From Rhynchosporium graminicola (lineage: Eukaryota; Ascomycota; Leotiomycetes; Helotiales; Ploettnerulaceae), in NCBI GenBank assembly GCA_900074885.1, contig FJUW01000006.1, positions 124,001-188,000 on the forward strand: a stretch of DNA of 64,000 nucleotides, in the 5' to 3' direction. The position numbers and the translations under genes are program-made. This document shows, piece by piece, positions 51,360-62,262 of this stretch (the first letter of the stretch is position 1; each line of letters opens with the position of its first letter). Below the pieces are notes generated by a model, which saw only the letters and a program-made list of their open reading frames with translations, was not told where the DNA came from and did not search any database.

Positions 51360-52312
51360 TACTACGTTCAGGAGAGAATCTTAACTTACGCGCCTTAGTA
51401 AGAGAGTATAGAATAACATATAAGATAATTTACTAGCGAAATCGTCGAATCTAATAAGATAAGGCTCTAAATCGACGCCGGAGAGGTCCTCAGCTAGTAA
51501 TAACTAATAATATAGAGCTATATATTATAGCTCTATTAGAGAGAGATCTAGATCTATACTTAGATGAGATTACGACTTACCTTTACAAAGCTTACGATAT
51601 CGATATATCGATTAATTAAGTCTCTAAAGCTCTTAAACGAATTAAATATATTAAGAAAGTACTCTTAGTATCTGCGGCCTAACGAAATAACGAATTAATC
51701 GCTACTTAGAGGCGTAAGATAGTATTCTGGAATTCTTACTACTTTTACTTTATTAATAAATCTACTTATAACGAACGTATAGCAGAAAGAAGAAGAGGTT
51801 AAGCTCTAAGAGGAGCTCTAGTAGAGGTATTAAGGGTTCTAAAAAGGTCGATAAGGTAGTTAATATTACCGGTATACTCTATAAGAGGGTATTATTAGCT
51901 TTTAATCTTCTAAGGCTCTATTACTATAGAGATCTTTACTAAATAGCTTAAAAAGAGTATCTTACCGGAGTATATTAAGCTTAGAATCAGAGTTATTATT
52001 ATAGATAACGCCTCTATCTATAGAGCTCCTAAAGTCGCTATCTTATACGCTACCTTTAGTCTTTAGCTTAAATATCTCCTACTATATTACTCTTTTTTTA
52101 ACCTAATTAAAGAGAGTTTCGTAGATCTAAAGGCATAGATTAGAAGAAATTAGAAATGGAAATAGTATACTTAGAAGGAGTTTAAAAGCTTCTTAATACT
52201 AGCTATATATATAGTTGGAATTAGAGCTAAAGCTTAACGTAGAGTAAGGGCATATTTTTACTATTATAAGTACTAAGGTCTTAAAGAAGAAGAAGAAAAA
52301 GGCATATAAATA
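51360..52312 (+). pseudogene. Degraded DDE transposase (Tc1/mariner superfamily)
   Basis: Conceptual reading shows transposase blocks interrupted by stops: LYLDEITTYLYKAYDIDISI, then SKALKRIKYIKK, then FINKST, then VIIIDNASIYRAP, then NLIKESFVDLKA. By comparison with the DDE_3 family the three catalytic positions are Asn (51755-51757, expected Asp), Asp (52014-52016, kept) and Lys (52109-52111, expected Glu). Both losses are explained by single G-to-A transitions (GAT to AAT, GAA to AAA), consistent with RIP. Many in-frame TAG/TAA codons fit C-to-T change of CAG/CAA or G-to-A change of TGG. The start in the degraded helix-turn-helix region is approximate. Confidence 0.85.
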
Positions 52313-52340
52313 GCTATAATTACTAGAAATTTGCTCTCTA

Positions 52341-52383
52341 TTCCTCCTCCTCCTCTTCCTCCTCCTCCTCCTTCTTCTCTTCT
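52341..52383 (+). repeat. Polypyrimidine tract (TCC/TTC-rich)
   Basis: 43 bases of uninterrupted pyrimidines, mostly CTC and CTT triplets, just after the transposase remnant. It contains no CpA, so RIP would leave it unchanged. Confidence 0.7.
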
Positions 52384-53457
52384 ATAGTTTATTATACTTC
52401 TTACTAATTATACTACTTCTTAAATACTTTTAAATTTATCTTTATAACCTTTAAGACTCTAGCTTTAATTCCAAGCTCTATTCCCTCTCTAATCGTTATC
52501 TCTAATATTATAGCTATATTATACACTTACTCTATAAATATCTTAATAGCGAAGTCGAATTACGAAGCTATAGAAGCTTTAGGGGGTAGTGAGAGCTTAT
52601 AAAGAAACGTTTTCAGCGTAAATAATACCTCCTCAGAATTACTACTACTACGCAGTAGGCTCGACTCTCGCAGATCTGCTATCGATAGAAACTCACTCTT
52701 AGCTCTCTTCTATAGTCGATTTAGAAGTAATTAAGGTTCAGGTAGTCGATATTCATAGTCTAGAGGAAGTATATTAAGTTAAGGGTATATCAGAGGTTAA
52801 AAATAGCCCTATAAGCTAGGAGTATAAGAAGATTATACCGGAGGAGGTTAAGGAGGTTATATTATAAGGTACTAATATAGGAAGCTATTTAGAGGCTAAT
52901 AAGGCGTCTGCAGAGGGTATTAGGCTCCTGTTCGACGTTCCGGTAATAAAGATAAATCATAATAAGACTCTCTCTTCTTCTTCTTCCTTCCTCTTCTCTC
53001 CTTTACTTCTTCTGCCTCTCGACGCCTAGTAAGCTCTCTTAATAAGTCTCCTCTATAAAGTATAGAAAGCTTATTAATTATAGTAACTCCTTCTTTAATA
53101 TTATAGCTCTAGCGAGTCAAATCAGCTCCTGAAAGGTAATAGTACTTATTATTATTTACTTAGTAAAAGCGAGTAGTTAAACTATAAGAGCTAACTTTAT
53201 AAGCCTATAGTACTTGAATTAAGGTTAAGAGCTCCTTAAAGGTTCCTTTTTCGGCTTAATAGCTTAGTTTCTCCTCCTCTATTAATTATACTATCGCTAT
53301 ACGAGGTTTCTTAGGCTTTAGCACCTCCTCTCTCTCCTCTCTCAGATCTCTATATATACGCTTTAGAATAGTAATAATTAGAAGCTTTACTAGTACTAGA
53401 TCTTTCTATAGAGGTCGAACTATACTCTAAGGAGTTAAGATAATACTAAAGTAAATC

Positions 53458-53725
53458 TGTAACGACACAAGACTCAAGGCGGTATACAAGCAAGAATAAA
53501 CGAGTAGGGAGGCTAAGAGCGATCTTATATGGTCTACTACGAAGGAAATAAAAAGATAAGGAAGGAAGAAGAAGAGAGATGGAGTGCAAAGCACCTTATA
53601 TACATGTGCCGGTACTGGTCCGATACTGTACCGGGTCGGATACTAGTTCTGCCGGGATACCTGTGAACTTGGGCCTTGTTATCTATCCTTCTTCTCATGT
53701 GACATTCAGGTGAGCTGTCGTCACA
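53458..53725. mobile_element. Solo LTR nested in the RIP-degraded transposon
   Basis: 268 bp beginning TGTAACGACA and ending TGTCGTCACA, imperfect terminal inverted repeats of the TG...CA type. It is flanked on both sides by AAATC (53453-53457 and 53726-53730), a 5-bp target duplication. It has ordinary base composition with CpA and TpG present, unlike the host element. It contains a TATA-like stretch near 53599 and a near-repeat GTCCGATACT/GTCGGATACT. No internal retrotransposon sequence is present, so recombination between two LTRs probably removed it. A Ty1/copia or Ty3/gypsy origin cannot be told from the LTR alone. Confidence 0.88.
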
Positions 53726-53739
53726 AAATCTAGAGTTTA

Positions 53740-54320
53740 AGTATCTTCTCCTTACCTTTAGCTCTATAATTTAAAACTCGTTTAATAATATAGTCGAAAT
53801 CAGCTGAATTACTAATATCTACCTTAGTCGGATTGCTATTAGCTCTATACGTAGCGTACTAGTAAGTATAATCTCTTCTTAGGCTAAAAATACCCCTTGA
53901 ATTAATAGTATTATCTACTACCTCTCTAGCAGTCTCCTTAATCGATTAGTAGGTATATCCCTCCTCTCCTAGCTTATTTAAAATACTACTAATTATACTA
54001 CTAATACGCTCGCTATCTAAGTAGTATCGAATTTCCAACTCTATAACCTATATAATAATCTGCAGAGGCGAAGAAGAGAGTATAATCGATTCAGGTAGAG
54101 GTAGAGGCGTCGATTGGCTTACTATAGCTAGTACTGTAGCTGGTACTATAGCTGCAACTGAGTCTATAGTAGGCTTAGTAGACTCAGTTGCAGTACTCTT
54201 AGTATTAATTTTCAGGGTTATTTTAGCTAGTTATACTAGCGCAGAAGGTAGTCGAGTACGTAGTTTAGTCGATTTATATCCTTTTAGAGCTTTTATACTA
54301 ATCTTAGAAGCAGATTTAGA
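53740..54320 (-). pseudogene. Remnant of a second transposon reading frame
   Basis: On the minus strand, inside the right inverted repeat, one frame reads for long stretches between a few TAG/TAA stops. It starts near KSASKISIKALKGYKSTKL, continues through a Ser/Thr/Pro-rich part, then IRYYLDSERISSIISSILN and KEEGYTY-like sequence. It converges on the transposase. I do not recognise the product. The frame seems to continue toward lower coordinates beyond the nested LTR, but is too damaged to follow. Confidence 0.4.
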
Positions 54321-54333
54321 AGGCGTAGCCGCA

Positions 54334-54526
54334 GACTGAATATATACTCTATAGATTAAGAGCTTCAAAAAGACGTAGTTTGGAGGCAAATCGGTATAGT
54401 AATCATAGAGCTTTAGTAGTTTCTAGTTCTGATAATTATAGCATATTAATATTTAGTAGGGTTCACACTAAAAGGCGGTATACCGGCGTTATTTACTGAA
54501 GAATCACGCTAAACCGAAGAATCACT
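54334..54526 (-). repeat. Right terminal inverted repeat of the transposon
   Basis: 193-bp partner of 51103-51295 in inverted orientation, ending CCGAAGAATCACT on the plus strand. The right flank continues with a run of GGTAAG/GGTATG repeats. Confidence 0.92.
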
Positions 54527-57005
54527 ATAAGGTAAGGTATGGTAAGGTAGGGAAGGGTACTTGACTGTATCTGGTGTGGATAAAGACACGCTCGGCTCAC
54601 TCTGCAGCCATGGCATACTTATACAATAGCACAGCACAGCACAACGCAAACTCAAAAGTGTGAAAGTGCGATGTGATGCAATATAATATAAGTATAACAC
54701 GACGCATATGATCTGGGCCAACTCTTGCTCGCGTCTCTTCGCCTCCCGATTCGCAACTATCTTTTCACAGTCAGTATCCGGGTGCCTGCCTGGAAAGGTT
54801 AGCTCCGCACACTGCAAGAGTACCAAGTATATATATCTATCTGCCCGATGCATATTCGGATAGCAGATCTCCCGTATTGTGAAGGCAGCCTCAAGCAGAT
54901 CAGCCCTCCGCATGCGTGCCATGAAATATATAGTCATTCATCATGGGCAGCGAACCATCGGAGACCTATTAAGCTTGTACATATTATATTGTCTTTGTCC
55001 AGATGCTCCGGCAAGTCCTCGAGCTGTGTGTTTTTGTTTTCTACCTTATATATTTATTTCACTTTTCTCCTCTTATCCAACGTTTGCTTGTTTGCTTCCT
55101 CCTGTCCTTCCGTCCGTTCGTTCGGTCGGCAGAGAACAGAATTCGGCACGTCGCAAGGTCATGTCATGTCATGGCTCGCCCCGGCCATGCTGGCCTCCTT
55201 GCCAGCTGTCTCAGCATCCGGCTTTTGAATCTAGCCTGTGTTCCGACCTCATATGCCTACCTTTCTGCATGGCTCATTGTCTACTTTCTTTGGAAGAAAC
55301 GAATTTGATTTGGCAGCGATCTCCCGACCAATGTTTGTAACTTGGGTGTCTATTATAGACTTGGCTCGACTACAGTTTTTAGCTCCCTGTCTCAGCCGCT
55401 CTTATCGGCGTGCGTTCGTTCGCCCGCATCGAACCTTCATATACAAGATCTAGGTTAGTTCACCCACGAAGCAACTCCCAATTGATGATGAATTCCAAGA
55501 ACTATGATTCTCTGATTTACCAATACCCGGGTAGTGCCGTCCATGGAGTGTGAAGAGAAAAGCAACTGATTCGCTATCGATCTCTCTTCGGTATATCGTG
55601 GCAACGATTATCATTGACAAATTCAATGTTAGAATATGAGGTTGAATGCAGAAATACAGCACTCCCCCACTCAGGTGGTTGATGTAAGTCAATGATCAGA
55701 AGTCAAGAAATGATCCAACAATGGGCTGACCCGCAGCATCAAAGTGATGCCATTTTGTTTCTATCAGCAGCACTACTTTGATGTATTTGACCTAGAGGCC
55801 TTCACTGCTTCTCTCGTCGGAGCATTGCTTCAGAGTTGTGATGACACTTCCGTGTTTTAAGTTCTTCTGTGACACCAGATGGCGAGAAGCTGTCAATTGT
55901 CAGAGAAGTTTTTCCGTTGTTTCCATGGCTTTTCAGATGACATGTCAGACTGAAGTCTGATCAGTCGACATGCTCGCCGAGGATTCAAGGGTATTTCATG
56001 CTGTGCTGTACACGAAACTTAACATACGGCTATCTCTCCCCACATCTGTCCATACATTTCCTATTCAGATGTGCAGCATCTTTCAATGCTTCGCGTTTGG
56101 GTATCTTGATATTCAGTTTCTATAAATACTGCCACAATGCGATGACTTTCATCACCACCAACGACTAGGTTGTTGGGCTGAATGTGATATTCTAAACGCC
56201 AAGGGTCGCGCGCCGCTTGGACGTCCGAATCAGAGGGGTGCTTGGACTATGTACGTCAGTGACATATGGCATGTATATCTTGAAATCATGGAGAGTTCAT
56301 CTCTCCTCTTTACAGCTCTTGCTGGTCAGGTAAGGGGCTATTCAAGAAGTGTGGACAACATCATTCCGCGAAAAGTACGTCTCAACGGCGGCAGCCAAGT
56401 GTTCTTCCGGATCTTCATTACTATCAGCATATAGGAAAATGCGGAGGCAGCTCCAGTGGCTTCTTGCGATCATAGCAAACCTTTCATACAGTGTATCATA
56501 TGCTATGATTGAACTCGATTGTGGAAGTGGATGCTGAAGTAAGTTATTGATGTGGAAAATGCTCGTGCCCTTCTGCTAAGCGAAGCAGCATGGAGATGCA
56601 CCCCTGAACGACTCAACCAACCCTCCTTTGCGGCACGTTGCGTCTCAGCGTGCAGGCTGAAACTCAAGACAGCCACAACCCTAGCCGCGCATCTTCACTT
56701 CTTCATCAACTGTCAACCACTTCAGACTCACTCCAAAAGATTGGCGTTTGAAAGTTGGGGATCATGGTTTCTCTTCTCCACCTTGTCATTTTCCCTTGCC
56801 ATCTTAACTTGGCTCGACCTTGTCCGAACCTAATTTGACTTTTGACATCCGTCCTTCTTACTCAACCTTTCGCAAACATCGTCAACCTTATGGTTGGGGT
56901 GAAGAACTGATGGTCTGGGAGCCGTTATGAACATTTACTTTATGTTGCTTTCTTTTTGACATACACTCCTTCTAGCGACTGGTGTCGCTTTTTCATTCTT
57001 GCAAT
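54527..57005. other. 2.5-kb intergenic region between transposon and membrane-protein gene
   Basis: No supported gene. It begins with GGTAAG-type repeats at 54530-54560. Short frames on both strands have no recognisable features. It returns to normal composition, so RIP did not visibly spread outward. Confidence 0.45.
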
Positions 57006-58976
57006 ATGTCGAGTCCAAACCTGCCGGCAGGATTTTCTATTACAACCATAGACGGCAAGCGATGTACCGCGGTGCCACGATCTCTCACGACTCTGACGGG
57101 GGATTTGGCAACTGCAGCAGTAGCGCAACTTCCGACGACCACTACACAAGTTATTGCATCAACGACTGCAGATGCAGCTCCGACGACTTTTGCGACTTCG
57201 GTCGTGCAAAATACTGTCCCAGACACTTCACCAAACGTCATCACAACACCAACTAGCACTGCTCTAGCAGTGCCAACTCTCATCACGACTCAGAACCTGA
57301 GCCAGAGTTCGATTGCATCAGTCACCTCAGCGATCGCAGCTTCAAAATCAACAACCCCAACAACCTCGTCTAGTACCCCATTAGCTGTTGCTCAGAGCGA
57401 AGTACATGCTTCTCCAACAGCAGCGACAGGAGAGAACAATGGCCTCGATACTTCGGACACTTCTGTTCCCTCGAGCACGACATCCGCGCCTCCCATTTTA
57501 GCAACTTCTTCAGAACAGCCTGGAGAATCATCCGCATCCACGGGTATTTCTTCTCAGCCGAAATTCACAGCGGCACCAGTGGTTGCGGGAGTAGTAGGAT
57601 CCATAGCGCTGATTGCAATTGTGGGATTGTTATTCTTCTTCCTTAGAAAGAGGAGGAAGACCCGAGAATCGCTTCTGACACCTCTGACAACCGGACGACG
57701 AAGTTTATTCTATGAAGCAGACAATAACTCTGTAGGCCCCAGTGGACGAGGCAACAAATGGAGGACCGAATTCGGATATCAGACAGATCGAGTACAGACC
57801 GTAGGATCGAGAATCAAGGCGGGAGTTGTAGCTGTAGGAGCTTCATTGAGGTCCAAGGTAGTAGGCGAGCGAAGCGGCACTCCCAATGTGAATCTAAACA
57901 GAGGTAACTCGCAATTTCTGGACGGGCCCATCCCACAGCATAGTCGCAACAACTCGATCGCGTCGAACCCAGCTCAATCTACCATTAAGAGTAAGGCAAC
58001 CGACTTCTGGAAGAACCTCGGTTGCAAAATCGGGTTCGGCTGGGCAAAAAAGTCCGAATCGCGAGATCCATTCGCTGCTGCACGAAGCATGAATGAGAAG
58101 CGAGCAATGGCCAACGGCTCACCCGATTTCTCCCAACTTCTGGGCATGGACGATCGAGATCTCCAGATCCAGGCCGAGCGAAGAAGAGCATCGTTGGTTG
58201 GCAACACAGGATCCTTAGCGCAGCTAGGAAGTCTAGGACTGAATTTCAATACCGCCGAAGATCCCTTCGCGGACCCGAAGAAAGCATCTGTGACTCCAGG
58301 CTGGAGACCGCCCAATGTGAAAGGAAATCCCTTTGCCGACCCTTCAACTAAGACGAACCCCTTTGCAGACCCAGTCGTTAAACCAGACCCAACGATCCCG
58401 AAATCTAATACGTACATCGCCGCCATCCGACGCTCTCGCGGTCAGTCCATCGACGCAGGTCCAACCTCCAACAACAAGAACCCAACATCTATGTACCGAC
58501 CCCCCTCCGGAGCCATCGAATCCCGCTACCCATCCTCATTAGCACCCAGCCACGACAGCTACCGCGATACCGTAGCCTCCTTCGCCACCAACGCGCGGAA
58601 GGGCAAAGGCCGCTCCGACCCCTTCGATCTCGAGCGACCCGAACTATGGAGACCGCGAGACTCAGACCTGTATCCCAATCCTCTAGTCGGAACCAAAGGC
58701 CTTGCTGCCGGGTCGGCGTACAATCAGAATCAGCGGATTTTCAGTGCTGCTAGTTATACCTCGAGGTATAGTAGTGGTGCTTCCTCGCTGGGTGATTGGG
58801 GTGAGCCGGGACCGGCGCTGGGCCCGAGTCAGAATAGTAGTTTGAGGGGAAATGCGAGTAGTAGTGGTGGGAGTGTTGATTATACGAGTGGGAAGCCGGG
58901 GTTGGACGATGATAGGCCGGTGAGTAGGCAGATTAGTAAGGCGAGTAGTAAGAATGGGGTTGGCAAAGCGATGTGA
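57006..58976 (+). CDS. Mucin-like single-pass membrane protein with NPFADP-repeat tail
   Basis: A single-exon frame. The ATG at 57006 gives 656 residues; an in-frame ATG at 56982 would add eight. The first 185 or so residues are rich in Ser, Thr, Ala and Pro, as in heavily O-glycosylated ectodomains. One hydrophobic segment follows at about 190-213 (VVAGVVGSIALIAIVGLLFF) with the basic stop RKRRK after it, giving an N-outside, C-inside topology. The cytoplasmic tail is basic and disordered and has three related motifs, DPFADP, NPFADP and NPFADP. There is no clear N-terminal signal peptide, so the membrane segment may act as a signal anchor, or an upstream exon is missed. The layout resembles fungal wall-stress sensors (Mid2/Wsc type) but no Wsc cysteine domain is present. 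Function unknown. Confidence 0.75.
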   Translation: MSSPNLPAGFSITTIDGKRCTAVPRSLTTLTGDLATAAVAQLPTTTTQVIASTTADAAPTTFATSVVQNTVPDTSPNVITTPTSTALAVPTLITTQNLSQSSIASVTSAIAASKSTTPTTSSSTPLAVAQSEVHASPTAATGENNGLDTSDTSVPSSTTSAPPILATSSEQPGESSASTGISSQPKFTAAPVVAGVVGSIALIAIVGLLFFFLRKRRKTRESLLTPLTTGRRSLFYEADNNSVGPSGRGNKWRTEFGYQTDRVQTVGSRIKAGVVAVGASLRSKVVGERSGTPNVNLNRGNSQFLDGPIPQHSRNNSIASNPAQSTIKSKATDFWKNLGCKIGFGWAKKSESRDPFAAARSMNEKRAMANGSPDFSQLLGMDDRDLQIQAERRRASLVGNTGSLAQLGSLGLNFNTAEDPFADPKKASVTPGWRPPNVKGNPFADPSTKTNPFADPVVKPDPTIPKSNTYIAAIRRSRGQSIDAGPTSNNKNPTSMYRPPSGAIESRYPSSLAPSHDSYRDTVASFATNARKGKGRSDPFDLERPELWRPRDSDLYPNPLVGTKGLAAGSAYNQNQRIFSAASYTSRYSSGASSLGDWGEPGPALGPSQNSSLRGNASSSGGSVDYTSGKPGLDDDRPVSRQISKASSKNGVGKAM

Positions 58977-59804
58977 ATGAGTTCGGAGTCGTGTGAAAGA
59001 GACTCAAGAAGGAAGAGGTGGCCGTGTCAGTCCGGTCGAATGGTATCCAACAATGTTCTTTTCTCCTAAACAAAAGTTTCCAGGAAATAATGATTCGAGC
59101 TCGCGCCAAGGGCAGATGGCTGGTCGGTTCGATGGTGCTGATGGAGAGACTTAACGGTATGTCTAGTCATTGATTGATGAACTGAGGATGGAGTGGTGCA
59201 TCATAATGAGGCTTGATCTTTCTCGGTTGGCGAGATCGCTTCGCTCGCTTAGGTGAGGTGTGTTTGTTGTCATTTTAGGAATATGAGTGTCTACGGCGTC
59301 TATCTGCATTTATACTCTCTTTCTTGTCGATTCTTGTACTTTTCTTGGCGCAGCCAAAATACCAGGTGGATTTGAGGTGATGTGTTACTTGTGTTGGGAT
59401 TCAAGGAGATACCAGGAGGGAAGGGTTGGCGTGATTTTTAGGGGCTCTAGGGAAGAGATGAGGGTCAATGTCATGTGGTATTATAGTTAGCTTTGAGATA
59501 GGATAAAAGTAATTTTTGTATTCTTGCATCTACTTACAATTTTCTCTCGCGTGAAAGAACACTGATCTTGTTCATAATTTATGTTCCACCTCCCACCCGA
59601 CTCCTCACTCCACGCTCTATGCTACAACCCACCATTTTCAGTCATCGCTTCGTCTATTACTCCTCATGAGCTCGCTTTCTGCCTGCCAAAATCACATTTA
59701 GTCTCCTCTCTCGGTTAATAAACCAGTACGCGCGGTGTATAGGAAGTGTGGTATCAAATCAGACTCTCAAATAAGACAACGCGGTAATGCAACGCTAGGT
59801 GGAT
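58977..59804. other. Convergent 3' intergenic region
   Basis: 828 bp between stop codons of the membrane-protein gene (+) and phosphoglycerate mutase (-). No supported gene is present. Confidence 0.4.
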
Positions 59805-61779
59805 CTAACTCTTGATAAGGAGACTGTGACCAGTCATTTCCTCGGGCTGGGTCAAGCCCATGGCCTCTAAGATCGTTGGTGCGACATCACCGAGCACGCC
59901 GTCGGTCTGCTTCAGACTCCAGCCTTTGGGGGCATTGGCCATGATGAATGGAACTTTGTTGGTTGTGTGCGACGTCTTTGGCTTTCCGTCGGCAAACTTC
60001 ATTTCTTCGGCATTGCTGGGACATTTGTTAGTGATGGGCCGCTTCCTTCCTTGATTTCGAACTTACCCGTGATCTGAAGTGATGAACAGAATGTAACCTT
60101 CTTCTTTGCAAGTCTCGTAGATGGCCCCAATAGCCTTATCGGTGGTCGCAACACCGATGATAGCTGCCTCGTACACACCTGTGTGGCCAACCATGTCAGG
60201 TGGAGCAAAGTTGTTCATAATGAACTCGAACTGGCCATCCTTTATCCGCTTGCTTGTTTGCTTAGCAACACCAGCAGCGCTCATCTCTGGTGCCTTGTCA
60301 TAAGTGGCAACACTTTTGTTGGAAGGGACAAGATCTTGAGACTCGTCTCTCTCCTCTAGAGGGAATACCTTCTCAACACCGCCGTTGAAGAAGAAAGTGA
60401 CGTGGGCGTACTTCTCGGTCTCAGCAACGTGAACTTGCTTAACGCCTTGGGTTCCCAATGTCTCGGCCAGAACATTGCCCATGTGCTGGGGCTTGAAAGC
60501 AATTGTGTAAGGGTAATCGAGCTTGTACTGTGTCATGGTAGTGAGTCTGATGTTCTTTGGGTACGCGAAGTCCTCCAATGGAGAACGATCGAAATCTCCG
60601 AGCAACTGAGTAATCTCGCGGACACGATCAGATCGGTAGTTGAAAAAGAAAACTTCATCACCATCTGGCAATTGTTAGCGATTAAAAAACATTTGCTCGT
60701 GAATTTTACCCTTGATACGTGCCTCCTTTCCGCCAACAATGATAGGCTTTAAGAACTCATCGTTCTCTCCTTTCTCGTATCTCTCCTTGATGGTCTTGAC
60801 TGGATCAGAGCTCTCCTCTCCATCACCAACACACAAGGCATTGAGACCAACTTCAACTCTCTCCCAACGCTTATCACGGTCCATAGCATAGTATCTGCCG
60901 ACAACAGAAGCAATTTCACCGATTCCGATCTCCTTGATCTTATCTAGGAGACCTTGCATGTAGCCTGCACCAGACTTTGGATCGGTATCTCGTCCATCTG
61001 CGAAGAAGTGAATGTATACGTGAGGAATGCCAACTTCCTTCGCAAGCTTAAGGAGAGCATATAGATGATCTTGTTTGGCGTGCTATCCTCGAGTTAGCTT
61101 TGACTTCTGGCACTGAGAAAGCCAAACATACAACACCACCATCAGAAATCAAGCCAGCCAAATGCAAACGTCCAGTACCATTCTTAGCAGCATCGAAAGT
61201 CTTCATAATGACCTCGTTCTTGTTCAACTCGTTGTTCTTAATGGTCTGATCGATTCGGACCACATCCTGCCACACCACACGTCCAGCACCAATGTTCAAG
61301 TGTCCGACCTCCGAGTTGCCCATCAACCCCTCGGGAAGTCCAACAGCTAGCGAAGAAGCCTCCAATTCGGTGAAACCGTCTGCGTTCATTGAGAAAGCAT
61401 CCATGAAAGGAGTCTCGGCGGCGGCAATGGCATCTCCATTTTTGGGCGACGATTCGACAGGAATTCCCCAGCCGTCAATAACAACTACGCCATACCATAA
61501 CAATTAGCCAAGAAACTTCGAGGTACATGAGGCAGTAGAGGAGAGCCAAGATGTAGTCCGGCTTCTTCTTAATGTCCTGCGGCCTCAGCACAATTCTTCT
61601 GCTCTTGGGCGAGGAATTGGTTGAGGAAGACGCTGAAGTAGAAGTAGAAGCCATGTTTGTTATTTGACGATTTGAAAAAAGGCCCTTCGAGACCTTCATA
61701 TTAACGAAACAGGGAAAGGATACGTGGAATCTTTGAAAGAGCACATACTGAGCACCGCCTTATTCTCAACGTGGACCAT
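59805..61779 (-). CDS. Cofactor-independent phosphoglycerate mutase (iPGM)
   Basis: Exons 61779-61749, 61484-61132, 61082-60710, 60664-60067 and 60015-59805. The product is 521 residues, the standard length. Exon 1 codes only MVHVENKAVL, and the first intron is 264 bp. The joined start reads KAVLIVIDGWG, with the metal-binding Asp at residue 14. GLMGNSEVGHLNIGAGR carries the phosphoserine nucleophile at 68. Other hallmarks are HVYIHFFADGRDTDPKSG, FFNYRSDRVREI, NNFAPPDMVGHTG and LFITSDHGNAEEM, all metal or substrate ligands of the alkaline-phosphatase-like fold. The enzyme interconverts 3- and 2-phosphoglycerate in glycolysis and gluconeogenesis without 2,3-bisphosphoglycerate; filamentous fungi commonly use this form. 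An ATG inside intron 1 opens a short frame, noted separately. Confidence 0.94.
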
Positions 61780-62262
61780 CTCGGCGAGTCTTTGTTGTGC
61801 AGGCTATATGAGCAGCATTAGGTGTCATTTCCGGCAGTTTAATTAAAAATAGACCCGCCCGGGAGGGTGATGCTTACGCAGGGAGGTGTCTGAGTCGAGA
61901 TAAGGTTCTCGATGTTCGTAACAGTAACCAAGAGATACTGAGGTTTGAGGAATAATTTGTCTCGGGGAAAGATAGGAAGCAGAAAAGTAGCAATGGAGGG
62001 GTTGTTGAATTGATGAGACAGCTGTAGTGGGGTGGTGTGTTTGTTTTTCAACCTGCCCCTCCAACCGATTCGGCGCGATAAGGCTGCGCTGCGCTGGCTT
62101 TCTGTCATTCCACTATCCCTTCTCTTCAACTACCAATCACCGCTACCAAATGAACACGCAGCTCACCGTTGCTTCAAAAGTCGATCCAAGAAGACCTGGA
62201 CTGCTTCTCGAATCCTGGGTTCCATATAGCAGAGCTACAGAACCAAAACGGCCCTCACCAAG
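61780..62262. promoter_or_regulatory. Divergent promoter region, iPGM / Med9-like gene
   Basis: 483 bp between divergent start codons. No element can be named with confidence. Confidence 0.4.

Larger units (their letters stand above)
51103..54526. mobile_element. RIP-degraded Tc1/mariner-type DNA transposon with 193-bp inverted repeats
   Basis: A 3424-bp block bounded by nearly identical 193-bp terminal inverted repeats (51103-51295 and 54334-54526). The interior is very AT-rich, dominated by TpA, and poor in CpA/TpG, which is the signature of RIP. A plus-strand frame reads as a DDE transposase with stops throughout. A 268-bp solo LTR is nested inside; without it and one 5-bp duplication the element is about 3151 bp. 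The short motif GTGATTCTTC occurs twice in each terminus, 20 bp from start to start, as expected for transposase-binding sites. The expected TA duplication is not clear. Instead TAAGGTAAGG lies at both outer edges, which may be host repeat sequence. No intact frame remains, so it cannot move by itself. Confidence 0.9.

Noticed and set aside
51103..54526. AT-rich block as a centromere or mitochondrial insertion
   Set aside because: Paired 193-bp inverted repeats and a recognisable DDE transposase explain it as a RIP-mutated transposon.
54509..55340. Frames of 125-153 codons on both strands just right of the transposon
   Set aside because: Low-complexity, Cys/Leu/Ser-rich translations without family features. 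Overlapping frames on both strands suggest chance.
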